Assembly (NCBI GenBank): GCA_964642855.1
Contig: CAZXSK010000001.1
Span: 113,043-177,042, forward strand
From: CAZXSK01 sp964642855
GTDB taxonomy: Bacteria; Planctomycetota; Phycisphaerae; SM23-33
Direction: 5' to 3'
DNA: 64,000 bases
How positions within the stretch are numbered: position 1 is the stretch's first letter; the number at the start of each line of letters is the position of its first letter. The notes beneath the pieces are model-generated. The model was not told the origin of the DNA. It saw nothing but the letters and a program-made list of their open reading frames with translations, and made no database searches. Position numbers and translations under genes: made by a program. This document shows, in pieces, positions 15,397 through 22,634 of this stretch.

Positions 15397-16116
15397 ATGG
15401 CTGAGCATCCCTACACCACCGCGGTGGTCAAACTCTCCGGCGAGACCCTCGCCGAGGCGGGAGGTTTCGGCGTGGAGAGTTCCGCCCTGGCGAAGGCCGC
15501 GGGCGAACTGCTGCCCGTCTCCCGGGCGGGTACCCGGCTTGCGGTGGTGGTGGGCGGCGGGAACTTCATCCGAGGCAGAAACCTTCGCGAAGACCCCCAC
15601 GTGCAGCGGACCACCGCCGACGCGATGGGCATGCTCGCGACGGTCATCAATGCCATCGCCCTGCGGGACGCGCTGATTGGCCTGGGCGGCAAGGCCGTCG
15701 CCATGAGTGCCGTCGACGTCGGCCCCGTATGCCCCCGGTACGACGTCCGCACCGCGCAACGTCACCTGGACTCGGGCGAGATCGTCATCCTCGCCGGCGG
15801 CACGGGCAACCCGTTCTTCACCACCGACACGTGCGCGTCGTTGCGAGCGTGCGAGCTGCAGGCCGGGGTGCTCCTCAAGGCGACCCAGGTCGACGGGGTC
15901 TACTCCGCCGACCCCAAGACCCATCCGGATGCGACGCGGTATGATGAGTTGACCTACGAGAAGGTCATCGCCGATCGCCTGGGCGTGATGGACATGACCG
16001 CCTTCTCGATGTGCATGGAGAACAACATCCCGATCCTGGTCTTCGAGTTCGCCCGGGAGGGCAACCTCCTGCGAGCCGCCCGCGGCGAGTCGATCGGGAC
16101 GATCGTTCGACGCTAG
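15397..16116 (+). CDS. pyrH: UMP kinase
   Basis: The 239-residue protein belongs to the amino-acid kinase family and phosphorylates UMP to UDP. VVKLSGE near the start binds phosphate, VVGGGNFIRG is the conserved Gly-rich loop, TADAMGMLATVINA is a PyrH signature, and AGGTGNPFFTTDT lies in the nucleotide site. Length is usual for bacterial hexameric UMP kinase. The start at 15397 follows GACCCGAGGCC, with GAGG as a likely ribosome site. Its place between tsf and frr is classic. Confidence 0.97.
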   Translation: MAEHPYTTAVVKLSGETLAEAGGFGVESSALAKAAGELLPVSRAGTRLAVVVGGGNFIRGRNLREDPHVQRTTADAMGMLATVINAIALRDALIGLGGKAVAMSAVDVGPVCPRYDVRTAQRHLDSGEIVILAGGTGNPFFTTDTCASLRACELQAGVLLKATQVDGVYSADPKTHPDATRYDELTYEKVIADRLGVMDMTAFSMCMENNIPILVFEFAREGNLLRAARGESIGTIVRR

Positions 16117-16130
16117 AAAGGAACGCTGCG

Positions 16131-16691
16131 ATGGCTATGGATGAGATCCTCCTGGAAGCCGAGGAGAACATGGAATCGGCCGTGGACTACCTCAAGAAAG
16201 AGTTCCGCGGCATCCGCACCGGCCGGGCGTCGGCCGGACTGGTCGAGCACATCAAGGTGGAATACTACGGCTCGCCGACCGACCTCCGCCAGCTGGCGAG
16301 TATCTCCACCCCCGAGGCGACCATGATCGTCATCAAGCCGTTCGACCCCTCCAGCGGAAAGGAAATCGAGCGGGCGATCCAGGCCTCGGATCTGGGCATC
16401 ACCCCCCAGGCCGACGGAAAAGTCATCCGCCTGATCATCCCTCCGCTGTCCGGCGAGCGTCGCACGCAGTTGGTCAACCAGGTCAAGAAGATGTCCGAGC
16501 AGACGCGCGTGGCCATCCGCAACGCCCGACGCGACGCCAACAAAGAGATCGACAAGCAGGAGAAGGCCTCCGAGCTGACCGAGGACGAGGCCAAACGCGG
16601 CAAGGATGAAGTCCAGAAGCTGACCGATAAGTATGAGCAGCAGGTCTCCAAGCTCGTCGACGGCAAGACAAGCGAGATCGAGGAGCTGTAG
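16131..16691 (+). CDS. frr: Ribosome recycling factor
   Basis: The 186-residue RRF splits post-termination ribosomes together with EF-G. Conserved pieces include EFRGIRTGRAS near residues 24-34, YYGSPTDLRQLA, and the helix-rich tail. I used ATG 16131 (MAMDEILLEAEENM) because AAAGGA precedes it; ATG 16137 is a possible alternative. The operon ends here with a GC-rich hairpin, and tRNA-Lys begins 50 bases downstream. Confidence 0.96.
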   Translation: MAMDEILLEAEENMESAVDYLKKEFRGIRTGRASAGLVEHIKVEYYGSPTDLRQLASISTPEATMIVIKPFDPSSGKEIERAIQASDLGITPQADGKVIRLIIPPLSGERRTQLVNQVKKMSEQTRVAIRNARRDANKEIDKQEKASELTEDEAKRGKDEVQKLTDKYEQQVSKLVDGKTSEIEEL

Positions 16692-16697
16692 ACCCCC

Positions 16698-16727
16698 TGC
16701 CCGGCGATTTCTCCTGGCCCGGGCAGC
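16698..16727 (+). terminator. Hairpin at the end of the rpsB-frr operon
   Basis: CTGCCCGG (16698-16705) pairs with CCGGGCAG (16720-16727) over a 14-base loop. There is no T-tract, so read-through into tRNA-Lys is possible. Confidence 0.4.
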
Positions 16728-16741
16728 GCAGAAACGATTCC

Positions 16742-16813
16742 GGGAGGGTAGCTCAATGGTAGAGCAACGGCCTTTTAAGCCGTAGGTTCTGGGTTCGAGC
16801 CCCAGCCCTCTCA
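16742..16813 (+). tRNA. tRNA-Lys (anticodon TTT)
   Basis: This is a 72-nt cloverleaf. The acceptor GGGAGGG/CCCTCTC has one G-T pair, the anticodon stem ACGGC/GCCGT holds loop CTTTTAA, and the T-loop is TTCGAGC with discriminator A. CCA is not encoded. No clear promoter lies between it and frr, so it may be co-transcribed. Confidence 0.95.
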
Positions 16814-16907
16814 ATGCAGCCGGCGGTTCCGGGCCCGGCCTGCTGGATGGAACCTTCCGGACACGAAAAAACGTTCAGGAAGGCCCGGGCAAGCCCCGAT
16901 AGAGGGG

Positions 16908-16935
16908 TTGCAAAGCTGGCGACAGACGCTATAGT
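16908..16935 (+). promoter_or_regulatory. Sigma-70 promoter of tRNA-Glu
   Basis: TTGCAA (16908-16913) and TATAGT (16930-16935) are 16 bases apart, placing the start about 48 bases before tRNA-Glu. Confidence 0.65.
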
Positions 16936-16989
16936 AGTCGCCTCACCATTGCCGCGACCTGTTGCGGCTGGGGTGGCACGAGACACCGT

Positions 16990-17062
16990 GGCCCCATCGT
17001 CTAGTGGCCTAGGACACCGGGTTTTCATCCCGGCAACCGGAGTTCGAGTCTCCGTGGGGTCA
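16990..17062 (+). tRNA. tRNA-Glu (anticodon TTC)
   Basis: This is a 73-nt cloverleaf. The acceptor GGCCCCA/TGGGGTC (one G-T pair) has discriminator A, the anticodon stem CCGGG/CCCGG holds loop TTTTCAT, and the T-loop is TTCGAGT. It has a dedicated promoter upstream and a hairpin downstream. It is the substrate of the gltX product at 4.4-5.9 kb. Confidence 0.95.
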
Positions 17063-17067
17063 ATCGC

Positions 17068-17097
17068 TGCAAGTGCTTACTTTGGCAAGTACTTGCA
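17068..17097 (+). terminator. Hairpin after tRNA-Glu
   Basis: TGCAAGTGCTT (17068-17078) pairs with AAGTACTTGCA (17087-17097), an 11-bp stem with one G-T pair and an 8-base loop, starting 5 bases after the tRNA. Confidence 0.5.
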
Positions 17098-17400
17098 AGA
17101 GGCTGACAGGGCTTGACTTGGCGCTTTCCACCGGAATCGCCCGTCAGGCCCTGACAGGCCGTTTCAGGCGCTGTCTGCACCGGATTGTGCACCCCCCGCC
17201 CCCCTGCTGGGCCCTTTCTGCCTGACGCCCCGTCCCGCTGACCCGTCGTGTGCTTGCTGCTGTCGCATCCGACGGTACGCGCAGCAACGGCTCGAGGACT
17301 GTTGGCAGCCGCCGGACCTCGCCACGCCGGAAATCACCGCAATCGGCGGACAGGAAGCACCGACTGCCGCCGAAGAAATCTCGCTCGTCCCGAGAGCCTG
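17098..17400. other. Stretch without a recognised gene
   Basis: About 300 bases between the tRNA-Glu hairpin and the aminotransferase promoter hold no credible gene. Small symmetric elements occur (GTCAG-GCC-CTGAC near 17132), but nothing identifiable. Confidence 0.5.
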
Positions 17401-17428
17401 TCGACTCGAGAAGGAAAATTGCTATGCT
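17401..17428 (+). promoter_or_regulatory. Putative promoter of the DegT-type aminotransferase gene
   Basis: TCGACT (17401-17406) and TATGCT (17423-17428) are 16 bases apart and lie 42 bases before the GTG start. Confidence 0.4.
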
Positions 17429-17470
17429 AGGGGCTGGCCGAAGCTCGATGGACAAGCGAAAGGATCCAAC

Positions 17471-18631
17471 GTGTATCGAATCGATCAGCGTGAAGTCGAA
17501 GCCGTGCGGAAGGTTGTCGAGGGCAAGCAACTGTTTCGGTATGCCGGCGGGAAGACGGCGAAATTCACCGCCCGGCTGGAGCGGGACATCGCCCACAAGA
17601 TCGGCACGAAGCACGCCCTGGCAACCTCGAGCGGCACGGGCAGCCTGATCTGCGCACTGGCCGGTCTGGGCATCGGGCCGGGCGACGAGGTCATCGTGCC
17701 CGGTTACACGTTCATCGCCACCGCCCTGGCGCCGCTTGCAGTCGGAGCGGTGCCCGTAATCGCCGAAGTCGACGAGACGCTCACGCTCGATCCGGACGAC
17801 GTTCGCAGCAAGATCACTCGTTACACCAAGGCGATCATCCCCGTACACATGGCCGGCTTGCCCTGCAACATGCGCAAGCTCATGAAGATCGCCCGCGAGA
17901 AGAAGATCGCCGTCGTCGAGGACGCCGCCCAGGCAGCCGGCGGGTCGTATCGCGGCAAGCGGTTCGGCAAGATCGGCGACGTCGGGATCCTGAGCTTCAA
18001 CCACTACAAGATCGTGGCGTCAGGCGAAGGCGGAGCGGTCGTGACCGACGACCGAGAGATCCATCAACGGGCGATGATCTTCCACGACGGCGGATGCGTG
18101 TTCTTCGATCGCGACGCGAAGGGAAACACCACCGACTTCTTCGCGGGGCTGAACTTCCGGATTTCCGAGATTCAAAGCGCGATCATGGGAGTGCAGATCA
18201 AGCGGCTGGACGGGATCCTCCGGAAGCTGCGGGCCCGCAAGCGTGCGATGGCTGATATCCTTGAGAAATCCGAGGAACTGAGAGTCAGCCCCTGCAATGA
18301 CGAGGAAGGCGACTGCGGCACGACATTGCCGGTGATTTTTCCCCACGCGGAGCAGGCTGCGGGGTTCCTCAAGAAGCACCACAAGCGCTGCGGCATGTTC
18401 CGCCCGATTGAGACCGACCGGCACGTGTACAGTAATTGGGACCCGATCCTGCAGCAGAAGGCTCACCACCCGAAGCACAATCCCTGGTCGTGGACAAAGC
18501 GAAAGATCCGCCAGGACAAGGATTGCTGCCCGGCCACGCTGGACATTCTGGCGCGGACGGTGTGCATCCAGACGCCATTCGAGGCGACGGTGGCGGAGTC
18601 TCGCAGGCTCGCGCGGAAGATGATGGGTTGA
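17471..18631 (+). CDS. DegT/DnrJ/EryC1/StrS family PLP-dependent aminotransferase
   Basis: This 386-residue enzyme belongs to the sugar aminotransferase fold type I. TSSGTGSL near residues 53-60 binds the PLP phosphate, VEDAAQAAG contains the Asp that contacts the PLP nitrogen, and SFNHYKIVASGEGG holds the Schiff-base lysine K180. NFRISEIQSAIM is the family dimer motif. Typical substrates are nucleotide-linked keto-sugars for surface glycans or antibiotics; the actual one is unknown. Start GTG 17471 follows AAAGGA. No sugar genes are adjacent, although a glycan cluster lies at 60.7-64 kb. Confidence 0.9.
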   Translation: MYRIDQREVEAVRKVVEGKQLFRYAGGKTAKFTARLERDIAHKIGTKHALATSSGTGSLICALAGLGIGPGDEVIVPGYTFIATALAPLAVGAVPVIAEVDETLTLDPDDVRSKITRYTKAIIPVHMAGLPCNMRKLMKIAREKKIAVVEDAAQAAGGSYRGKRFGKIGDVGILSFNHYKIVASGEGGAVVTDDREIHQRAMIFHDGGCVFFDRDAKGNTTDFFAGLNFRISEIQSAIMGVQIKRLDGILRKLRARKRAMADILEKSEELRVSPCNDEEGDCGTTLPVIFPHAEQAAGFLKKHHKRCGMFRPIETDRHVYSNWDPILQQKAHHPKHNPWSWTKRKIRQDKDCCPATLDILARTVCIQTPFEATVAESRRLARKMMG

Positions 18632-18680
18632 GAAGGCGGGGCGGTCGTAACGAAAGGCGAACCATCCCGGAGGCGGTGGG

Positions 18681-18941
18681 CTACCGGCCGTCGGAATTGA
18701 TGTCGATGGAGAAGAAGTCCTGGCTGGCGGATACCGGCCTTGCCGGTTCACCCTGTGCGGATGCCGGGCGGTCGCTGTCGAAGGATTCGACAGCGTGGTA
18801 GGCGTCCCGGCCTGTGGAGACCGCGCGGGCATACGCCCGCCCGAGCCAGCCGATCAGGTCCGGACTGTCCGGTTTGCGTCCCAGTTGGTAGCCGCCCAGG
18901 AATGCACCGGACAACAGTATCAGCGCAATGATCTTCTTCAT
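18681..18941 (-). CDS. Small membrane-anchored or exported protein of unknown function
   Basis: The 86-residue product begins MKKIIALILLSGAFLGGYQLG, a good signal or membrane anchor (first 21 residues). A short region with GWLGRAYARAVSTGRDAYHAV and a hydrophilic tail follow. No known domain is visible. The longer frame to 19010 would add 23 Arg-rich residues and was rejected. No strong ribosome site is seen. It converges on the DegT-type gene. Confidence 0.55.
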   Translation of the reverse strand: MKKIIALILLSGAFLGGYQLGRKPDSPDLIGWLGRAYARAVSTGRDAYHAVESFDSDRPASAQGEPARPVSASQDFFSIDINSDGR

Positions 18942-19342
18942 AGTGGGTAGCGAGCGCTTCCTGCCCAAAGAGTACCTCGTCCTGCCTCCGTGCGCTGAGT
19001 CAGCCGGCAAGCCGTTGATAGAGGCTGACTGCCGCGTCTCCCATCTATCGGCTATTCTATGGCTGCGGTGTCCCTAAATCAACGAGAGAAAGCAAATTAG
19101 GCGCAATCCGGAAGGCCTTGGGTGCTTTTCCTTTTGACGGGATGGGAACTCGCATCGAACCCCTGCCATTTCCAGGGCCCGGGGAACGGATCCGCGCGCA
19201 CGGTCTTGAGGCGTGTAGCAATTCCCGATACGAACTTAAGGGGTATACCGCACCGGCCGAAGAGGTAATTGAGGGACTGCCGATGCGATCCCGGAATGCA
19301 TGACCAGTAGGCGCCGCCCTGTCTGATTTGGAGGAGCCTGTC
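18942..19342. other. 400-bp upstream region without a recognised gene
   Basis: This gap lies between the divergent small membrane protein and the pseudopilin gene. A weak promoter-like TATACC at 19244-19249, with TTCCCG 16 bases upstream, could serve the pseudopilin. No gene or strong structure was found. Confidence 0.4.
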
Positions 19343-19909
19343 TTGAAGCGTGGCGACGGGTTCACCGTTGTGGAGATTCTCATCGTCGTGATGATCGTGT
19401 CGATCGTTGCGCTGATGGTGGTTCCCCGCTTCACCCGGGCGGCAGAAGACTCCCGCCAGGTCGCGCTGAAGATGGACATCCGTATACTTCGCGAGGCCGT
19501 GTTTCGCTACACCCAGGAACACAACGGCCTGGAGCCCCACCAGGACCCCTCCGGCGCCGTCGACGTGGGGAACTTCCGCGACCGCCTTCTCCTGCGTACG
19601 GACGAGGACGGCACGCTCAACCCGGCCGGTGCGTGCGGCCCGTACCTCAAGAGCTGGCCGGACAACCCCTACGCACCGGACGAGGTGGCCAGGGACATCA
19701 AGACCGGCAAGTCGCTCCTGCCGCCGCGCGACAACTCCTCCGGCTGGTACCTCGATACGGTCACCGGCCTGATCAGCCCGAACTCGACCATGGGCGGTGA
19801 ATTCGCCGACGACGAAGCCCAGCTCGAAGCCGAGAAGCTCACCGGCCTCCAACGAGCCGACAGCGTGTCGGCCCACGATTCCGTCCCCGCCGACAGCACC
19901 GCGAGGTAG
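19343..19909 (+). CDS. Type II/IV pseudopilin-like protein (GspG/PilE type)
   Basis: The 188-residue protein starts MKRGDGFTVVEILIVVMIV. A short basic leader ends in Gly6, a prepilin peptidase would cut before Phe7, and Glu5 of the mature protein is present. A hydrophobic helix (about 21 residues) is followed by a periplasmic domain with a Cys and Pro-rich loop (LKSWPDNPYAPDE), reminiscent of GspG. The start is TTG 19343, because GGAGGAG sits 7 bases before it and the leader length becomes typical. It stands alone without type II secretion neighbours, as is common for the scattered planctomycete prepilins. The only peptidase in the window is the Tad type at 54.5-55.0 kb, which normally acts on Flp pilins. 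Confidence 0.85.
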   Translation: MKRGDGFTVVEILIVVMIVSIVALMVVPRFTRAAEDSRQVALKMDIRILREAVFRYTQEHNGLEPHQDPSGAVDVGNFRDRLLLRTDEDGTLNPAGACGPYLKSWPDNPYAPDEVARDIKTGKSLLPPRDNSSGWYLDTVTGLISPNSTMGGEFADDEAQLEAEKLTGLQRADSVSAHDSVPADSTAR

Positions 19910-19920
19910 CGTCACCTCGC
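19901..19920. terminator. Bidirectional hairpin at convergent gene ends
   Basis: GCGAGGT (19901-19907) pairs with ACCTCGC (19914-19920) with a 6-base loop, overlapping the pseudopilin stop codon and lying just before the end of the convergent CPBP gene. Confidence 0.45.
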
Positions 19921-19925
19921 GCGGC

Positions 19926-20756
19926 CTACATTCCCTCGACGATCCGGAAGACGTAGATCGGCCCGGCCCGGAGATTCTGCGTCCACGTCACCGGCAGCAC
20001 GTTCAGGTAAACGGCTGCGACGAAGGCCATCGATATCGCCAGGACGTACACGTTGGGCCGGCGGAGATAGACCCACGCCCACACCATGCCCGTGATGGCG
20101 CAACCGGCAGCCAGGGGCAGGTTCGGCCAGTGGAGCAGGCCGAATATCCCCCCCGCCACAACAATGCAGGCGGCCGGGCCTCCTCCCAGCCGGCGAAGCC
20201 GGGTGATCAGGAACACCTGGAAGACCGTCAGTTGCACCAGGCCGTAGAACGGGTAGAACGCCAGGGAGACAGCCAGTTTCCGGGGTCGGATTACCGGCCC
20301 CAGGCACAGGGCCAGGGCTGCGACGGCGGCGAGCATGAGTACCGTAGGCAGCGCAGCGAGGCGAGCCGCCGGCAGGAAGTTCCGGCCGGTCAGTCCCAGC
20401 TTGCCCCATCGCGCGCGATCCCTCGCCAGCCCCCACGCCACGACGGCCAGCGCAACCAGAATGGCCGCGTAGTCGACCGGCCTCCACTTGGGCGTCAAGG
20501 CCAACCACTCGTAGGCCAGGAAGGCTGGGAACACCAGCAACTCGGCGGCAGCGACCCGGCCTGGGCGTTTCCTCAGGCTATGACGACCCGCAACCGCCAG
20601 TCCGGCCGCGGAGAGTCCGAGTGCGGCTGCGATGATCCATCTCAAGCCGCCCTGCTCGGGCAGCACCGTCGCCGCAGCCAGCACCTCCGGCGGATACCGT
20701 AGGCTCATGGCGGCAACGACGACGGCCGCACTGCACAGCAGGAGCGCCCAGGGCAT
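19926..20756 (-). CDS. CPBP (CAAX/Abi) family membrane protein with degenerate active site
   Basis: The 276-residue protein has about eight hydrophobic segments and the Abi/CPBP layout. The second motif FxxxH is intact (FGLLH, H209). The first, EExxxR, reads VFLITR (R186), so both catalytic glutamates are missing. The third motif helix (AISMAFVAAVYLN) keeps the Asn but not the His. Active members are intramembrane metalloproteases, so this copy may be a non-catalytic paralogue or belong to a divergent subgroup with Gln in place of Glu. It lies 12 bases after purE, probably as the last gene of that operon. Confidence 0.75.
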   Translation of the reverse strand: MPWALLLCSAAVVVAAMSLRYPPEVLAAATVLPEQGGLRWIIAAALGLSAAGLAVAGRHSLRKRPGRVAAAELLVFPAFLAYEWLALTPKWRPVDYAAILVALAVVAWGLARDRARWGKLGLTGRNFLPAARLAALPTVLMLAAVAALALCLGPVIRPRKLAVSLAFYPFYGLVQLTVFQVFLITRLRRLGGGPAACIVVAGGIFGLLHWPNLPLAAGCAITGMVWAWVYLRRPNVYVLAISMAFVAAVYLNVLPVTWTQNLRAGPIYVFRIVEGM

Positions 20757-20768
20757 GGCTGTCGCGCG

Positions 20769-21272
20769 TCAGCCCTTGCTGACCGCGCGGTCCTTTTCCT
20801 GGACCTTGCGGATCTGGGCTTCCTTGAACTCCGCAAGCTTCCCGGCCAGAGCTTCGTCGGAGGTCGCCAGGATCTGCGCGGCGAAGATTCCGGCGTTGGA
20901 CGCGCCGGCCTTGCCGATGGCCATGCAGCCGACGGGAATGCCCGGGGGCATCTGCATGGTGCTCAGCGCGGCGTCGACGCCCTGCAGCGGCCCGGAGTTG
21001 ATGGGCACGCCGATCACCGGCAGCGTGGTCTTGGCCGCCAGCACGCCCGCCAGGGCGGCACTCATTCCCGCCGCGGCGATGATGACCTTCAGCCCCCGAT
21101 CAACAGCCGTGGAGGAGTATTCGTGGGCGATGTCCGGCGTGCGATGGGCCGAGATTACCCGCACTTCGCACGGAATGCCGAAGCTTTCCAACTGGTCGAT
21201 GCAGCGTTTCATGATCTCCAGGTCGCTGTCACTTCCCATGACCACGCCTACGAGGGGTTTGGTATCAGCCAT
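20769..21272 (-). CDS. purE: N5-carboxyaminoimidazole ribonucleotide mutase
   Basis: PurE converts N5-CAIR to CAIR in purine synthesis. The 167-residue protein shows MGSDSDLEIM, SAHRTPD with the catalytic His, and GKAGASNAGIFA, the class I PurE signature. ATG 21272 is preceded by AAGGAG and overlaps the end of the dehydrogenase gene by 8 bases. That overlap fixes the start and implies translational coupling. purK is not adjacent. The longer frame to 21308 was rejected. Confidence 0.96.
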   Translation of the reverse strand: MADTKPLVGVVMGSDSDLEIMKRCIDQLESFGIPCEVRVISAHRTPDIAHEYSSTAVDRGLKVIIAAAGMSAALAGVLAAKTTLPVIGVPINSGPLQGVDAALSTMQMPPGIPVGCMAIGKAGASNAGIFAAQILATSDEALAGKLAEFKEAQIRKVQEKDRAVSKG

Positions 21273-22536
21273 TGTCAGGCTCCTTTTTATCGCGCCAATC
21301 GAACGCAACCTTCAAGGCTCCGCTGCGGCGCTTCTGGCCGGCTGTGCGGATCGCCTCGCGGTACTCATCGGGAGCAAAAGTATGCGTAAGCAGGCCCGAT
21401 GGGTCAAGCGCGCCTTCGAGGATCAGCTCGTGGACGGCCTGGTAGGTGCCGATCTTTCGGCCTCTGAAGTCCTCGATCTGCCGGCCATAGACGCCGACGA
21501 CCGTCAGTTCGCGGAACCACACGGGCGTCAGGTCGATCCGCCCGCCCGAGCCCGTCGCGATCGCCAGCACCTGCCCCCGGGCTGCGGTCCACTTGACGGA
21601 TTCCTCCATCGAGCCGGCCGTTCCGACCAGGTCGATGACCATGTCGTATCCGCCGGAAAGCATCCGGTTGCCGAACCGCACGCGGTGCTCCCGCGCCCCG
21701 GTCCGCCGGGCGATCTGCCGGAACCGCTCGTCGCGATCTGCCGGGAGGGTGAAGTATTCGTCGGCCCCCAGGCGGGCGGCGAGCCGTTCCGCCGGACCCC
21801 CGCGCCCCAAGGCGTCGATGCGTCCCCGGAAGTCCATTGCTCGCAGACAGCCGATGGCGCCAAGTCCCAGCACGCCCGCGCCGTAGACCAGGACCGATTC
21901 CACCCGCGAGAGGTCCGCCCGCAGCAGCCCATGCAGGCTGCAGGCCAGTGGGTCGGTCAGCACGGCGACCTCGTCGGGCATCTCGTCGGGCACGGGGACA
22001 AGCTGCGACTCGTGTGCCACGAAGTTCTCGCCGTAGCCGCCCCCCGTGGCTGCGTTGTAGCCGATGCTCGTGCCTGCAGGCAGGCGGTATCGCCCTTCGC
22101 CGGCGGCTCCGAAGTTTTCGCACGCGCCGAACGCTCCTCGACTGCAGGGCTCGCATGGCGGTTCGATCCCCCGGGGCCTGCAACAGAGTGTAGGTTCCAC
22201 GCAGACCCTCCTGCCCAGCCAGGCGTCGTCGACAGCAGGGCCTGTTTCGACTACCTCCCCGACGTTCTCATGCCCGAAGACCGCCGGGAGGGAACTGAAC
22301 GCCTGCAGGATGGAATCGGGAGGCTGCTTCTGGCGGAAGATCGCCAGGTCGGTCCCGCAGACCCCGGCCAGGCGGGTCCGGACGCGCACCCAGTCGTCTC
22401 CGGGCAGCGGCGGCTCGGGGACGGTCCGCATCGCCAGGCCACCCAGACGCGAAGAAAAGCCCTCCGGCCAGACCGGACGAAGCAACTTGCACGCCAACCA
22501 GCCAAGCGGTTTGATGTCATACACGATGGCTCGCAT
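21265..22536 (-). CDS. Zinc-dependent alcohol/sugar dehydrogenase (MDR family, glucose-dehydrogenase-like)
   Basis: The 423-residue protein belongs to the medium-chain dehydrogenases. GVCGTDL gives zinc ligand C60 and FGHENVG gives H89 and E90. A Cys-rich segment (CCRPRGIEPPCEPCSRG plus a later Cys) fits the structural zinc lobe. The NAD(P) fold has GAGVLGLGAIG. PLACSLHG and the long N-terminal part resemble archaeal-type glucose dehydrogenases; the true substrate is unknown. I chose ATG 22536 (MRAIVYDI), the usual family start. The upstream 164 codons overlap the divergent lipoprotein gene and are Arg-rich. It is the first gene of an operon with purE and the CPBP gene. Confidence 0.88.
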   Translation of the reverse strand: MRAIVYDIKPLGWLACKLLRPVWPEGFSSRLGGLAMRTVPEPPLPGDDWVRVRTRLAGVCGTDLAIFRQKQPPDSILQAFSSLPAVFGHENVGEVVETGPAVDDAWLGRRVCVEPTLCCRPRGIEPPCEPCSRGAFGACENFGAAGEGRYRLPAGTSIGYNAATGGGYGENFVAHESQLVPVPDEMPDEVAVLTDPLACSLHGLLRADLSRVESVLVYGAGVLGLGAIGCLRAMDFRGRIDALGRGGPAERLAARLGADEYFTLPADRDERFRQIARRTGAREHRVRFGNRMLSGGYDMVIDLVGTAGSMEESVKWTAARGQVLAIATGSGGRIDLTPVWFRELTVVGVYGRQIEDFRGRKIGTYQAVHELILEGALDPSGLLTHTFAPDEYREAIRTAGQKRRSGALKVAFDWRDKKEPDNG

Positions 22537-22558
22537 TCCGATACAGATAACCGTAGGC

Positions 22559-22590
22559 GGCCCCGAAGGAAAGCTCAATCGGTCGGGGCC
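22559..22590. promoter_or_regulatory. Inverted repeat in a divergent promoter region
   Basis: GGCCCCGA (22559-22566) and TCGGGGCC (22583-22590) are perfect 8-bp arms separated by 16 bases. They lie midway between the divergent dehydrogenase (start 22536) and lipoprotein (start 22635) genes, a natural place for a shared operator. Confidence 0.4.
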
Positions 22591-22634
22591 GATACGATGG
22601 AGTGCAGGACAGACAGGCAGGAAGGTCAGTGCGT

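Noticed and set aside
19343..19909. Pseudopilin as part of the Tad locus
   Set aside because: It has a type II/IV leader and lies 22 kb from the tad genes; no link is visible.
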